A program made the translations under genes and the position numbers. From the NCBI GenBank assembly GCA_020627525.1, contig JAHDGP010000003.1:5463-29588 (forward strand): 24,126 bases of DNA. The letters are read 5' to 3'. The stretch is from Bacteroidota bacterium (GTDB lineage Bacteria > Bacteroidota > Bacteroidia > Chitinophagales > UBA2359). Positions within the stretch are counted from its first letter, which is position 1. The number at the start of each line of letters is the position of its first letter. Positions 16,001 through 24,126 of the stretch are shown here, piece after piece. Under the pieces are notes generated by a model, which was not told the origin of the DNA, searched no databases, and saw only the letters and a list, made by a program, of their open reading frames with translations.

Positions 16001-16353
16001 ATAACTTTATAAACAGCCTTCTCAAAACAATTTATATCGTAGGAATCGTCTAGGTAAATATGATTAGCCAAATTCCAAACAGAGTCATTTCCTTCGAGTT
16101 TGCCCAACACCCACATTCTTTTTTGATTGTGTGATACAGGATAACTCTCCGCAATTCCAGCAGCTTCAATTGGTTGATAATATTCTTTGCTTGAATATTT
16201 TTTAAGAAAGAAAATTAGATCTTCCTTATTAGACTTAATCTTAGTTAGGATTTCCTGATCCAGTTCTTCATCATCAAACCTTAATTCAAGATTATCACCA
16301 TTAAGAGAAAGTTCAATATTTTTTTCCTCTATTTCTTTTAATAACTCTATCAT
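13006..16353 (-). CDS. NRPS module: TubC docking-C-A(Gly-type)-T
   Basis: This 1115-residue one-module NRPS has an N-terminal TubC-type docking domain (about 1-52, LLKEIEEKNIELSLNGDNL). The condensation domain (about 68-510) has motif QHIISDG at 204-210: the catalytic second His is kept and the first His is Gln. The adenylation domain (about 535-1005) has HTSGSTGRPKG (669-679), YGTTET (807-812), YKTGD and K998. The carrier domain has LGGNSI with Ser1058. Pocket residues D715 I716 I719 Q758 L782 G784 I806 I814 W815 K998 read DIIQLGIIWK. This differs from the known glycine code DILQLGLIWK only by Leu-to-Ile at two positions, so glycine is the likely substrate. The ATG is 3 bp after the PKS stop, giving tight translational coupling and implying that it accepts the PKS product. 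Confidence 0.93.
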   Translation of the reverse strand: MIELLKEIEEKNIELSLNGDNLELRFDDEELDQEILTKIKSNKEDLIFFLKKYSSKEYYQPIEAAGIAESYPVSHNQKRMWVLGKLEGNDSVWNLANHIYLDDSYDINCFEKAVYKVIERHESLRTVFKENSEGDVHQWILPFEELNFKIDHLDFRAKENPTEAGMDYVGKDSIKKFDLENGPLIKVQLIQIKDKEFIFYYNMQHIISDGWSYKVLVKDIMTYYEAFVSNTNADLPELKVHYKDFSVWQLNQLKEGAFEAHSNFWMDKLSGDLPVLDLPSRKKRPKVMTYNGRRLTSWISKETVQSINTFTQENDGSLFMFLLASWNVLFHKYLNQNDIIVGTLVAGRDHLDLNAQIGYYVNTLALRNHIDSNETFVKFFERVKTTTLESFKYQAYPFDLIGEELGLKRDTSRNQIVDGMLILHNNIDEKKKNIELNAQELNEIKYHGSMPAKFAIEIDCWLENEGIQLDVKYNSDVNEDWVMKNLLKHFKKIVSELVANPNKKIANIELIDEKEQQELLHGLNDTYAEYFNDKTIIDLIEEQVIKTPNKIALICGDNKFTYQELSLQSNQFANFLKEKKKVKVEDLVCMKLDRSEYLLIAILGLIKVGGVYVPVDPNHPKDRIQYIEDSCKFSIDQSVLNDFIEIQDELSAESIKTTINSNSLIYIIHTSGSTGRPKGVMIEHGNLMSFLPNLKQVFSFDKIETFAATANVTFDISIIELLGTLTCGITIDLFATEVLNDPEQIAKRIEENQLQGLQVTPSRCMQLLLHSDKFLQSLNVLLIGAESLNNSLYNKLKDLSTEVIFIYGTTETTIWDTALLLNDSEYLSIGKPMKNDAIFLFDDSLKLVPKGVVGEIYIGGKGIARGYLNLPELTKERFIDNPYLDGERLYKTGDLARWLSDGSIDFLGRNDDQVKVRGYRIELGEVESVLQTKEDLEAATVLTNINEDDEQELVAYIVSDVEQSIGELRNHLLQFVPDYMVPAHFIQLEKMPLTPSGKTDKKYLKDLQNLEIQKYISEVEYVAPETDTQKILVDIWAEVLKVEKIGIKDNFFNLGGNSINGLRIIVQVQKAFNIKINIAELFNFSSIEEFAEEIESQVWHNNEVDSDKIIDRTVI

Positions 16354-16356
16354 ATC

Positions 16357-19300
16357 TTAAATTTTAATTACATTTTTGCGAGTGCTCTTCTTCTGGATAT
16401 TGATTAAGCCCCTAGCTAAATTTATTTCATCAGATAGTTTTTTTACAGATGACTTTTCATAGAAATCTTGTAAACTCACTTCAATATTGAATATTTGTTG
16501 TACGTTTTGCAATAATGTCATTGCCTTCAAGGAATCTCCACCTAGTTCAAAAAAGTCATCATTAATTCCAATGCGCTCATAGCCAAAAAATGATTCCCAT
16601 ATCTCGCACACTTTTTCTTCAATTTCATTTGTTGGAGGGCTGTATGCATTGTTAAGGATAGAACGTTCTAATTTTATTGAGTCCAATTCGATATTTTCTT
16701 CAATACCTTTATCTGCTTTATTTTGCTTTTGAATTTGTTGATTAAGGTCTCTAAGTGAAACTATTACTTGTGGTAGTTCACCAATATTAAACGATTGTTC
16801 AAAAACTTTAATCAAATTATCATTGTTGATAGAGCTTTCATTCACACCATCCAGGTTTACACAAAACCAGTTTTTCAACTCATCCGATTTACTACTGACA
16901 AATGCATCTACAAATTTATTTGCAGCAGCGTATGCTCCATATGTTAACCCTCCTAATACTGAGGACAAGCTTGAGGTAATCCAAACAAAATCTAAATCTT
17001 TTTCTTTAAAAATCGAATAGATGTTTAAGGTTCCCTGAACTTTTGGTTTGAACTGTTCAGAAATAATATTCTTATCAATATTCACTAATGGCTTAAAAGT
17101 ATTTTTATCAATATTTCCAGCTGTGTGAATCACTCCAGAAATACGCCCATGTTCTTTTTCTATTCTTTCAATTACTTTTTGAAGTGCCTTTGAATCAGAT
17201 ACATCTACATCAAAATAAAAAACATCGTTTCCTAAACCTTGCATTTTTTTAATCTTCGAAACAACATTTTCATTTTTGCCAGCACTATTTAAATAAGCAG
17301 ACCAATTTTCTTTATTTGGAATATGGCTTCTTCCCAATAAAATTATTTTGGCATTATATTTTTCAATCAAATGTTTTGCAAGCACACCACCAATCGCTCC
17401 TAGTCCACCCGTTATCACATACATTTTATCGGGTTTCAGGTACTCATTTTTCTGTTCGACTGCTAAATCAACCTTGTCATAAAAACCAATCCACCTATTT
17501 CTGTTTCTGTAGGCTACATTTGAAACGGAAGAATTATATTTCAGCTCATTCGAAATTTGTGGTAAAATATCTAAATCTTCTTCCTCACCCAAATCAATAT
17601 TACAGGTGAAAATATTTGGATTTTCCTGAGAGCAAACTTGTGCTGCAATTGTAGATGTTATCAAAGGAACATTTGCTTTCTCTCCCGTTATTACAGATTG
17701 ATTTAAATGGGAAAGGAAAGTAATTTTCTTTTTTATCCCTGATTGATAAGTTGACAAGCGTTTACACAAATTCAAAATTATGTAAAAAGCATTGTACACT
17801 TTTTCAGGATTTTTTCTTTCAAAATTCCAAGCGAAAACAATTTGTTGAAAGGTTGTTTTACGATCTTCAATACAATTAAACAGCGTTTTAAAGTTTCCTT
17901 CATTTTCTGGATCAATTGCATATTTGTTTTGATCAAGCTCTTCAAAACCATCTCTTTGAACAACTTCGACCACCTCACTCCCCTCTAATCTCAAGCCTTT
18001 GATCATAGAAGAAACAAGTACATTTTCATTAGAAAAAATTACAAAGTTTTGATTTTTCGATGGTGTGTTTCCGTTCTTTATCTTTAGTGATTTTTTCCAA
18101 TTTGGAATATAAAACCAATCTGCAAAACTTTTTGCTTGCCCATTTTCAATAGGTGCAAGACCTTTAAGTTGATCAAACGGATTGACTATTGAATCCAGCT
18201 TGTAATTATCAAAACTGTATAGTGGAATAGAAGTCTTGCTGCGTTTTTCATTCACATAATACTCTTTCCAATTTAAGTCTACTCCGCAAGACCAAAGTTT
18301 TCCTAAAGCAGTTGTCAATTTTAAATTATCGTTTACTTTTTCTTTGGGATGTCTGATCGTTTCTATTAAAACATTTGCACTGTAGTTATCATTGGTTTTA
18401 CAAAAGTTTAGCAAGTTTTTACCAGGTCCAACTTCTACAAATGCAACATCTTTTTTCTCCAATAGAAACTCAACTCCTTTTGAAAAATTTACTGTCTGTC
18501 TTAGGTGTTTTACCCAATATGAGGGTGACATTGCTTCCGTTGGTAATATTTCAACGCCTGTAAGATTTGAAACATATGGCAATCTGGGTTCCGAAAAACT
18601 AACTTTATCTAATTCAGCTGCAAACGCTTCCAAAATTCCGTCCATCATTTCAGAATGGAAAGCGTGCGATGTTTTCAATTTTGTAAATGGCAGCTTCTCT
18701 TCTTTTAATTGCTCTGCAAATTCAGCTATATTGTTTTTAGTACCTGAAACAACTACTCTGTTGTTAGCATTTATTGCAGCGACAGAAATTCTTTCATTTA
18801 ACAGGGGTTTCAATTGTTCCATTGTTGCAGCGATGCCCAACATATCCCCTTCTTCAACTTGACCCATTAGCTCTGCTCTCTTCACAATTATTGCTAAGGC
18901 ATCTGAAAGCGAAAACACGCCACTTATACATGCTGCGACATACTCTCCCAAGCTGTGTCCTATCATAAACTTTGGAGTAAGTCCCCATTTCATTAAAAGT
19001 TGGGTTAAAGCATATTCAACCAAAAACAATAACGGTTGAGTAAAGCGTGTTTCGTTTATTAAATTTTCATTGTTTTCCTTAGAGGTTTTATATCCAATGA
19101 TTTCGGCAAAGTCAACATTGATAATTTCATTCAATATTTGAAATCCTTCATCCATCAATGATTTAAATTCAGGCTCTTGCAAATAAAGATCTTCAGCCAT
19201 TTTAAAGTACTGACTTCCTTGCCCTGAAAACATGAAAACAATATCCCTATTCAATTTTGAAACAAAAGGCTTTGAATTAACATTGGCCTCAAGTTTCTCT

Positions 19301-20814
19301 ATCGCATCATTCTTATCTTGACAAACACAAAAATTTCTAATTCTGAAAGCCTCTAAAGCAGTTTTTTGCGTATAAGCCAAATCTGCCAAATTGACTTCAT
19401 TTTCATTTTGTAAAAACTCTTTTAAAACATCATTATATCTTGTTAAAGAAGTAATTGTTTTAGCAGAATATACCATTAATTGAAAAGGGCGCGTTGGAGA
19501 AACGCTCACTGTTTGGGGAGCTTCTTCAACAATAATATGTGCATTTGTGCCACCTATTCCAAAACTACTGACACCAGCACAAAACAGTTCTCCGTTTTTA
19601 CTTTTCCAATTTTGCAATTCGGAGTTAACATAAAACGGACCATCCTTAAAATTAATTTCTGGATTGGGTTCTGTGAAATGCAATGATGGCGGAATTACTT
19701 TGTGCTTTACAGTCAATACGGTTTTAATCAATCCGGCAATACCTGCAGCAGTATCTAAATGCCCCATATTTGATTTAACCGATCCTATTGCACAACTGTG
19801 CGCAGTGTTGTTTGCAAAAGCCTTATTCAATGCCTCTATTTCGATTGGATCACCAAGTTTTGTTGCAGTTCCATGCGCTTCAATATATGAAATTGATTCT
19901 GGGGATACCTTGGCAATATTTTGAGCTGTCTTAATGCATTCATACTGCCCATTTACACTTGGCGCAGTAAAACCAACTTTTCTTTTCCCATCATTGTTCA
20001 CCGCTGATGCTCTAATCGTAGCATAAATGCAATCGCCATCTTTGATTGCATCTTCCATTCTTTTTAAAACTACGACACCTGCTCCTTCACCAGCAATGGT
20101 CCCTGATGCATCAATGTCAAATGTTTTGCAATGCCCATCTTTGGAATAGATCATTCCCTCTTGTGTATGATAGCCCATACTTCTGACAGAGCTTAAAGAT
20201 GCTGCTCCTGCAACTGCAACTGAACATTCCCGCATCATTAAATTTCTACAAGCTAAATGCACCGTTACCAATGAACTAGAACAAGCCGTGTTTAAATAAT
20301 AACTTGGACCTTTTAAGTTTAGGTTATAGGAAATTAATGTACTAGCAAAATTTTTGTTCGATAATTGAGAAGCATAATAAGGGCTGACATTGTTACTTGG
20401 ATTCATCATTGCATGTGCGAGCCAGTTATTATTATCTGAAGCAGAAACAAACAAACCTATTTTATTTTTACTTTGAGATAGGTCACAGCCTGCATCTTGA
20501 AGTCCTAACCAAACCTGTTCGTGTAACATTCTAATTTGCGGGTCCATGCAATTAGCTTCGTCTTTTGTATACCCAAAGAATGGGTAATCAAAATTGCCAG
20601 CATTTTCAATATAAGATTTCGCTCCCACAAAAGTTTGCGAATTTACATTCTCCGATTCAGTCGCGTATTCATTTAGTTCTTCTTTTGAAAAAAAGCTGAC
20701 CATCTCCTGCCCTTTTACAAGGTTATTCCAAAACACCTCCACATTGTTAGACTTTGGAAATTTACATGAAAGTCCAATAATAGCTATGTCTCTTTTTCTG
20801 ATTACAGTACTCAT
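16357..20814 (-). CDS. Type I PKS module KS-AT-KR-ACP
   Basis: This 1485-residue one-module PKS adds one two-carbon unit and reduces it to a hydroxyl. The ketosynthase (about 9-430) has TACSSS with Cys178, EAHGTA with His314 and NMGHLD with His352, the full catalytic triad. The acyltransferase (about 525-835) has GHSLGE with Ser621, and HAFH at 717-720, the signature of malonyl-CoA selection. The ketoreductase has its NADPH site TGGLGAIGG at 1135-1143, Lys1258, a Ser near 1282, Tyr1295 and Asn1299, so it should be active. The loop that reads LDD in B-type reductases is IDK here and no A-type Trp is seen, so B-type is favoured weakly. The carrier domain has LGGDSL with Ser1428. No DH, ER or MT domain is seen. 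The ATG lies 12 bp after the preceding NRPS stop, which fits direct transfer of the aminoacyl chain from that module. Confidence 0.95.
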   Translation of the reverse strand: MSTVIRKRDIAIIGLSCKFPKSNNVEVFWNNLVKGQEMVSFFSKEELNEYATESENVNSQTFVGAKSYIENAGNFDYPFFGYTKDEANCMDPQIRMLHEQVWLGLQDAGCDLSQSKNKIGLFVSASDNNNWLAHAMMNPSNNVSPYYASQLSNKNFASTLISYNLNLKGPSYYLNTACSSSLVTVHLACRNLMMRECSVAVAGAASLSSVRSMGYHTQEGMIYSKDGHCKTFDIDASGTIAGEGAGVVVLKRMEDAIKDGDCIYATIRASAVNNDGKRKVGFTAPSVNGQYECIKTAQNIAKVSPESISYIEAHGTATKLGDPIEIEALNKAFANNTAHSCAIGSVKSNMGHLDTAAGIAGLIKTVLTVKHKVIPPSLHFTEPNPEINFKDGPFYVNSELQNWKSKNGELFCAGVSSFGIGGTNAHIIVEEAPQTVSVSPTRPFQLMVYSAKTITSLTRYNDVLKEFLQNENEVNLADLAYTQKTALEAFRIRNFCVCQDKNDAIEKLEANVNSKPFVSKLNRDIVFMFSGQGSQYFKMAEDLYLQEPEFKSLMDEGFQILNEIINVDFAEIIGYKTSKENNENLINETRFTQPLLFLVEYALTQLLMKWGLTPKFMIGHSLGEYVAACISGVFSLSDALAIIVKRAELMGQVEEGDMLGIAATMEQLKPLLNERISVAAINANNRVVVSGTKNNIAEFAEQLKEEKLPFTKLKTSHAFHSEMMDGILEAFAAELDKVSFSEPRLPYVSNLTGVEILPTEAMSPSYWVKHLRQTVNFSKGVEFLLEKKDVAFVEVGPGKNLLNFCKTNDNYSANVLIETIRHPKEKVNDNLKLTTALGKLWSCGVDLNWKEYYVNEKRSKTSIPLYSFDNYKLDSIVNPFDQLKGLAPIENGQAKSFADWFYIPNWKKSLKIKNGNTPSKNQNFVIFSNENVLVSSMIKGLRLEGSEVVEVVQRDGFEELDQNKYAIDPENEGNFKTLFNCIEDRKTTFQQIVFAWNFERKNPEKVYNAFYIILNLCKRLSTYQSGIKKKITFLSHLNQSVITGEKANVPLITSTIAAQVCSQENPNIFTCNIDLGEEEDLDILPQISNELKYNSSVSNVAYRNRNRWIGFYDKVDLAVEQKNEYLKPDKMYVITGGLGAIGGVLAKHLIEKYNAKIILLGRSHIPNKENWSAYLNSAGKNENVVSKIKKMQGLGNDVFYFDVDVSDSKALQKVIERIEKEHGRISGVIHTAGNIDKNTFKPLVNIDKNIISEQFKPKVQGTLNIYSIFKEKDLDFVWITSSLSSVLGGLTYGAYAAANKFVDAFVSSKSDELKNWFCVNLDGVNESSINNDNLIKVFEQSFNIGELPQVIVSLRDLNQQIQKQNKADKGIEENIELDSIKLERSILNNAYSPPTNEIEEKVCEIWESFFGYERIGINDDFFELGGDSLKAMTLLQNVQQIFNIEVSLQDFYEKSSVKKLSDEINLARGLINIQKKSTRKNVIKI

Positions 20815-20826
20815 ACTTATGTTGAT

Positions 20827-23800
20827 CTATTCATTTATAAAATCCATTATATTCTCAATATCTTCCGCTATGCCTTCTTCAATTTCTACATCATACTCAT
20901 TTGCACTTGTTGAAACTTGGAATTGGTTTCTGACCAAATCTCTAATATTTGAATATTGAAATAAAGTAACTGGCTTAATTTCTGTATCGAACTCTTTGTT
21001 AATTGCGTTTAATATTTTGATAAGTCTAATTGAATTTACACCCAAGTCAAAGAAGTTGTCAAATACTCCAACTTCTTCTTCAGGTCGTCCCAAGTCTTTG
21101 CATAAAATTTCAACAAGTTTTTCTTCAATTTCATTTTCTGGCGGAACGTAGTTGACTCCTCCAGATAAACTTATTCCTTCGGGAGATGGCAGTAATTTTT
21201 TATCAATTTTCCTGTTAATTGTCAGTGGAATTTTCTCTAACTGAACGTAAAAGTCAGGAATCATATAGTTGGGTAATTTGCTGGATAAAAACTTGCGTAA
21301 ATCAGTAGTATTTTGATGTTCGTCTGAAACAATGTATGCTATCAACTCATTGCCACCACTCTTGTTTTGGGAGGCAATAACAACCACTTCATTTACATCG
21401 CTTTTAAGCTGTAGATTGTATTCAATTTCACTTAGCTCAATTCGATGTCCTCTAACTTTTACCTGATCGTCATTTCTTCCAACAAATATTAAATTTCCAT
21501 CATCATCCCATTTCCCCAAATCACCTGTGCGATATAATTTTTCACCAGCCTCAAATGGATCATCAATAAATTTTTCGGCAGTCAAACCAGGGCGATTTAG
21601 GTAGCCTTTAGCAAGCCCGTTTCCTCCTACACAAATTTGCCCGATAACTCCTTTCGGCTGTAAATTGTTATTATCATCAAGTATGTAAATTTTCGTATTA
21701 CCAATCGGTTCTCCGATAGGAATTATTCTTGACGTTAATTCTTCTCCCTTGTCTACTTTAAATAGAGTAGCACATATACTGGTTTCTGTCGGACCATATG
21801 CATTTATATAGGTGCCATATTTCAAAAACTCAACAGCTTTTTCATAATCGGGAGCCTCGCCCGCTGTTATTAAAATTTTCAATGATTTCAACTTATCAAC
21901 GTCCATCAGTCTCAAAACGGAAGGCGGTAAAGTAGCTATTTCAATTTGATTGTTTTGAATAAACTCTTCTAATAAACCGGGATCATTTCTGGTTTCGTCA
22001 TCTACAATGTATAAACTTGTTGTAGATAAAATAGAGGTGAAAGTTTCCCATATTGAGGCGTCAAATGAAATGGAGGCATATAATATTCCTCTTTGGAACT
22101 GTTTGTGATTCGTGATTTCAATTTGAGACAGGATTGTATTGACAATTCCTCTGTGCTCAACCATTACTCCTTTTGGCTTACCTGTGGAGCCAGAGGTATA
22201 AATCATATAGGCAATGTCTGCACTTTCTCTTTTTGTATCATTGTTTAATTTGCTGTATTGATTTTCCTTTGATTTAAAATCATTCAATAAAAATTCATTG
22301 ATGATTAATTTACATTTACTATCCTCTTGAATGTAGTCAATTCTGTCTTGTGGATAATTTATATCAATAGGCACATATGCAGCTCTCAGTTTCATTACAG
22401 CCAAAATAGCAATCACCATCCATTCACTTCTATTTAGCATTATTCCTACAAAATTGCCAGGTTGTATATCATAATTTTCTGCAAAATAAAATGCCAACTG
22501 ATTGGATAGTTCATTGACTTTCTTATAGCTCAATTCTACCCCTTGATATACCAATGCAATGCTTTCAGGATTTTTCAAGACTTGTTCCTCAAAAATATCT
22601 ACAAGCGTTGTGTTTGTTGAAAAACCTCTCTTTGTATCGTTAAATTTATATAATAATTCATTCTCCTCTTCTTTAGTTAAATAACTGTAAGACTCTAAAG
22701 GCTTATTTATATTTTCACAAAAATCAACAACAAGATTATTGAAATGATTGGACAAGGTTTCTATTACACTTTTCTCATAAATTTCCGGGTTAAATTCAAA
22801 TCTAATACTCAGTCCAGTTTCAGCTGGTAATACCATCACACTAAAGTCATAATTTGTTTGCTCGAATATTTTAACTGACTTTATTTTATAATCATCATCT
22901 TCTCCATTTGCATCTTGTTCAATTGCATCTTCGATTGGGTAATTTTCAAACACCATTATGTGATCCATCAGCTCCATACCAAGATTGCTTTGAGATTGCA
23001 CTTCTGATAAACTTATATAATGATGTGAATTACTCGCTATTGCTTCTGTTTGAATTCTCTGGAACAATATTTTTCCAGTTTCACTTTGTTCATATTTAAC
23101 ACGAACAGGAATTGTATTTATAAACAAGCCTATAATACGTTCGACACCTGACAATTCTCCTGGACGTCCAGAAACGACGCTTCCAAATACTACATCGTTT
23201 GTATTGTTGTGTTTTGATAATAGATACCCCCAAACCCCTTGGACAAATGTATTTTGAGTAACTCCTATCTCATTACAAGTTTTAGTTATTTCATTGAACA
23301 GCTTTCCTTCAATTGGCAAATAAACAAATTCCTGAGATGTTGCACTTGAGGAAGCGACCTTAGAACTCTTTGGTACTTGAGCAATATTTTCATATCCTAA
23401 TAAATAGTCTTTCCAATATTCTAATGAATCCGATGACTTTTGTTTTTTGATCCAATTTATATAATTGCTATAAGGTGTTGGTGTCGATAATGAAAGTTTC
23501 GAATTATAACGCAGCGCTCCAAGTATTTCAGAAAATTCGGTTATTAATAAATTAATGCACCATCCATCCATAAGAATATGATGGAAACTCCAAATAAACT
23601 CGTAATCATCGGAACCCAATTCCACCACTTGTAAACGCATTTGACTACTTGATGTCAAGTCGAATCCAAGCTGTCTGTCTTTACTTTTTATCTCATCTAA
23701 ATATTGTTCTTTTTCACTCTTTTCAAGCTTGGAAGAACTGCGGTTGAAAATAAAACTTGAAGGAACTTTCTTGCTAACTACCTGCAAAAAGTTTTCACCA

Positions 23801-24126
23801 TATTTATCAGTAAAGGCAGTTCTAAGTACAGCATGTCGCTTAACTAATTCGTCATAAGCGGATTTGACTAAAGAGATTTCTAAGTTTGGTGCTTGCAACT
23901 CATAAGACAATTGTTCAAAGTAAAGTGTTGTTTTGTCAGTGGTCAACCAGTGATAGAAAATTCCCTCTTGCAAAGGAGATAGTTCATAAACATCTTCTAT
24001 GTCGTATTTGGTATTTAACTCTGCTAATTCTGCAATAGACAAATCTTTGTATGATAAATCAGATGGTGTTTTATAAGAAGCCTGAACAGAACTTAGTTCT
24101 TCTATAAGTTCGTTTAAATGCTTATT
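20827..24126 (-). CDS. NRPS, 5'-truncated by window edge: (E tail)-C-A(Phe)-T
   Basis: The frame is open to the right edge of the window (1099 codons visible), so the real start is outside. The TTG at 24042 is not a true start. The first visible residues include YKTPSDLSYKDLSIAEL followed by DIEDVYELSPLQEG, the usual passage from the end of an epimerization domain into a condensation domain accepting a D-residue donor. The condensation domain has HHILMDG (182-188 counted from the edge). The adenylation domain has YTSGSTGKPKG (643-653). Its pocket aligns without gaps to GrsA and gives DAWTIAAICK, identical to the GrsA/TycA phenylalanine code, with the final Lys (973) in NRKIDK in place of NGKxD. 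The carrier motif is LGVNS (Ser1032), with Val where Gly is usual. It passes Phe-peptidyl to the PKS encoded 12 bp downstream. Confidence 0.94.
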   Translation of the reverse strand, partial: NKHLNELIEELSSVQASYKTPSDLSYKDLSIAELAELNTKYDIEDVYELSPLQEGIFYHWLTTDKTTLYFEQLSYELQAPNLEISLVKSAYDELVKRHAVLRTAFTDKYGENFLQVVSKKVPSSFIFNRSSSKLEKSEKEQYLDEIKSKDRQLGFDLTSSSQMRLQVVELGSDDYEFIWSFHHILMDGWCINLLITEFSEILGALRYNSKLSLSTPTPYSNYINWIKKQKSSDSLEYWKDYLLGYENIAQVPKSSKVASSSATSQEFVYLPIEGKLFNEITKTCNEIGVTQNTFVQGVWGYLLSKHNNTNDVVFGSVVSGRPGELSGVERIIGLFINTIPVRVKYEQSETGKILFQRIQTEAIASNSHHYISLSEVQSQSNLGMELMDHIMVFENYPIEDAIEQDANGEDDDYKIKSVKIFEQTNYDFSVMVLPAETGLSIRFEFNPEIYEKSVIETLSNHFNNLVVDFCENINKPLESYSYLTKEEENELLYKFNDTKRGFSTNTTLVDIFEEQVLKNPESIALVYQGVELSYKKVNELSNQLAFYFAENYDIQPGNFVGIMLNRSEWMVIAILAVMKLRAAYVPIDINYPQDRIDYIQEDSKCKLIINEFLLNDFKSKENQYSKLNNDTKRESADIAYMIYTSGSTGKPKGVMVEHRGIVNTILSQIEITNHKQFQRGILYASISFDASIWETFTSILSTTSLYIVDDETRNDPGLLEEFIQNNQIEIATLPPSVLRLMDVDKLKSLKILITAGEAPDYEKAVEFLKYGTYINAYGPTETSICATLFKVDKGEELTSRIIPIGEPIGNTKIYILDDNNNLQPKGVIGQICVGGNGLAKGYLNRPGLTAEKFIDDPFEAGEKLYRTGDLGKWDDDGNLIFVGRNDDQVKVRGHRIELSEIEYNLQLKSDVNEVVVIASQNKSGGNELIAYIVSDEHQNTTDLRKFLSSKLPNYMIPDFYVQLEKIPLTINRKIDKKLLPSPEGISLSGGVNYVPPENEIEEKLVEILCKDLGRPEEEVGVFDNFFDLGVNSIRLIKILNAINKEFDTEIKPVTLFQYSNIRDLVRNQFQVSTSANEYDVEIEEGIAEDIENIMDFINE

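Noticed and set aside
24042..24042. TTG as the start of the first NRPS
   Set aside because: The frame is open to the window edge and upstream codons read as conserved domain-linker sequence.

Overview
The window is AT-rich and carries one long run of genes, all on the minus strand, so transcription runs from high to low coordinates. A SusC/TonB-type outer-membrane receptor with an N-terminal carboxypeptidase-regulatory-like domain, AT-rich leaders without clear Shine-Dalgarno sequences, and low GC together suggest a member of the Bacteroidota. The genus cannot be told from the sequence. The content is the 3' part of a hybrid NRPS/PKS biosynthetic gene cluster.

The core, in transcription order, has four megasynthase genes. 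First is an NRPS module (C-A-T) cut by the right edge, with the tail of an epimerization domain just upstream (20827-24126). Then come a PKS module KS-AT-KR-ACP (16357-20814), an NRPS with a TubC-type docking domain and C-A-T (13006-16353), and a second docking-C-A-T NRPS (7902-11246). A CmlA-like diiron beta-hydroxylase lies between the last two NRPS genes and is split by a frameshift (11294-12893). Adenylation pocket residues read by eye give an exact phenylalanine code (DAWTIAAICK) for the first module, a near-glycine code (DIIQLGIIWK) for the third, and an unassigned code (DAGAIGEIWK) for the last. Phe followed by malonyl extension and ketoreduction predicts a statine-type gamma-amino-beta-hydroxy acid, so the partial backbone reads D-residue / Phe-statine / Gly / X, possibly with an extra beta-hydroxyl from the CmlA-like enzyme.

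No thioesterase, reductase or terminal condensation domain is fused to the last module. It is followed by a stand-alone condensation-like protein whose HHxxxDG motif reads HYALIDM (6448-7866). After that gene lies a duplication scar (5776-6419): two diverged copies of a leader, a decayed C-terminus of a second condensation-like gene, and an extra segment of about 190 bp with an inverted repeat. Then follow the outer-membrane receptor (3316-5751), a type II thioesterase (2554-3291), a GT1-family glycosyltransferase (942-2168) and a truncated peptide-exporter ABC transmembrane domain (117-707).

The likely division of labour is: megasynthases build the chain, the type II thioesterase clears blocked carrier proteins, the CmlA-like enzyme hydroxylates a carrier-bound residue, the glycosyltransferase decorates or masks the product, and the receptor and ABC gene concern transport. 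I do not recognise this cluster as a known pathway. No tRNA, rRNA, CRISPR array or intact insertion sequence was seen.
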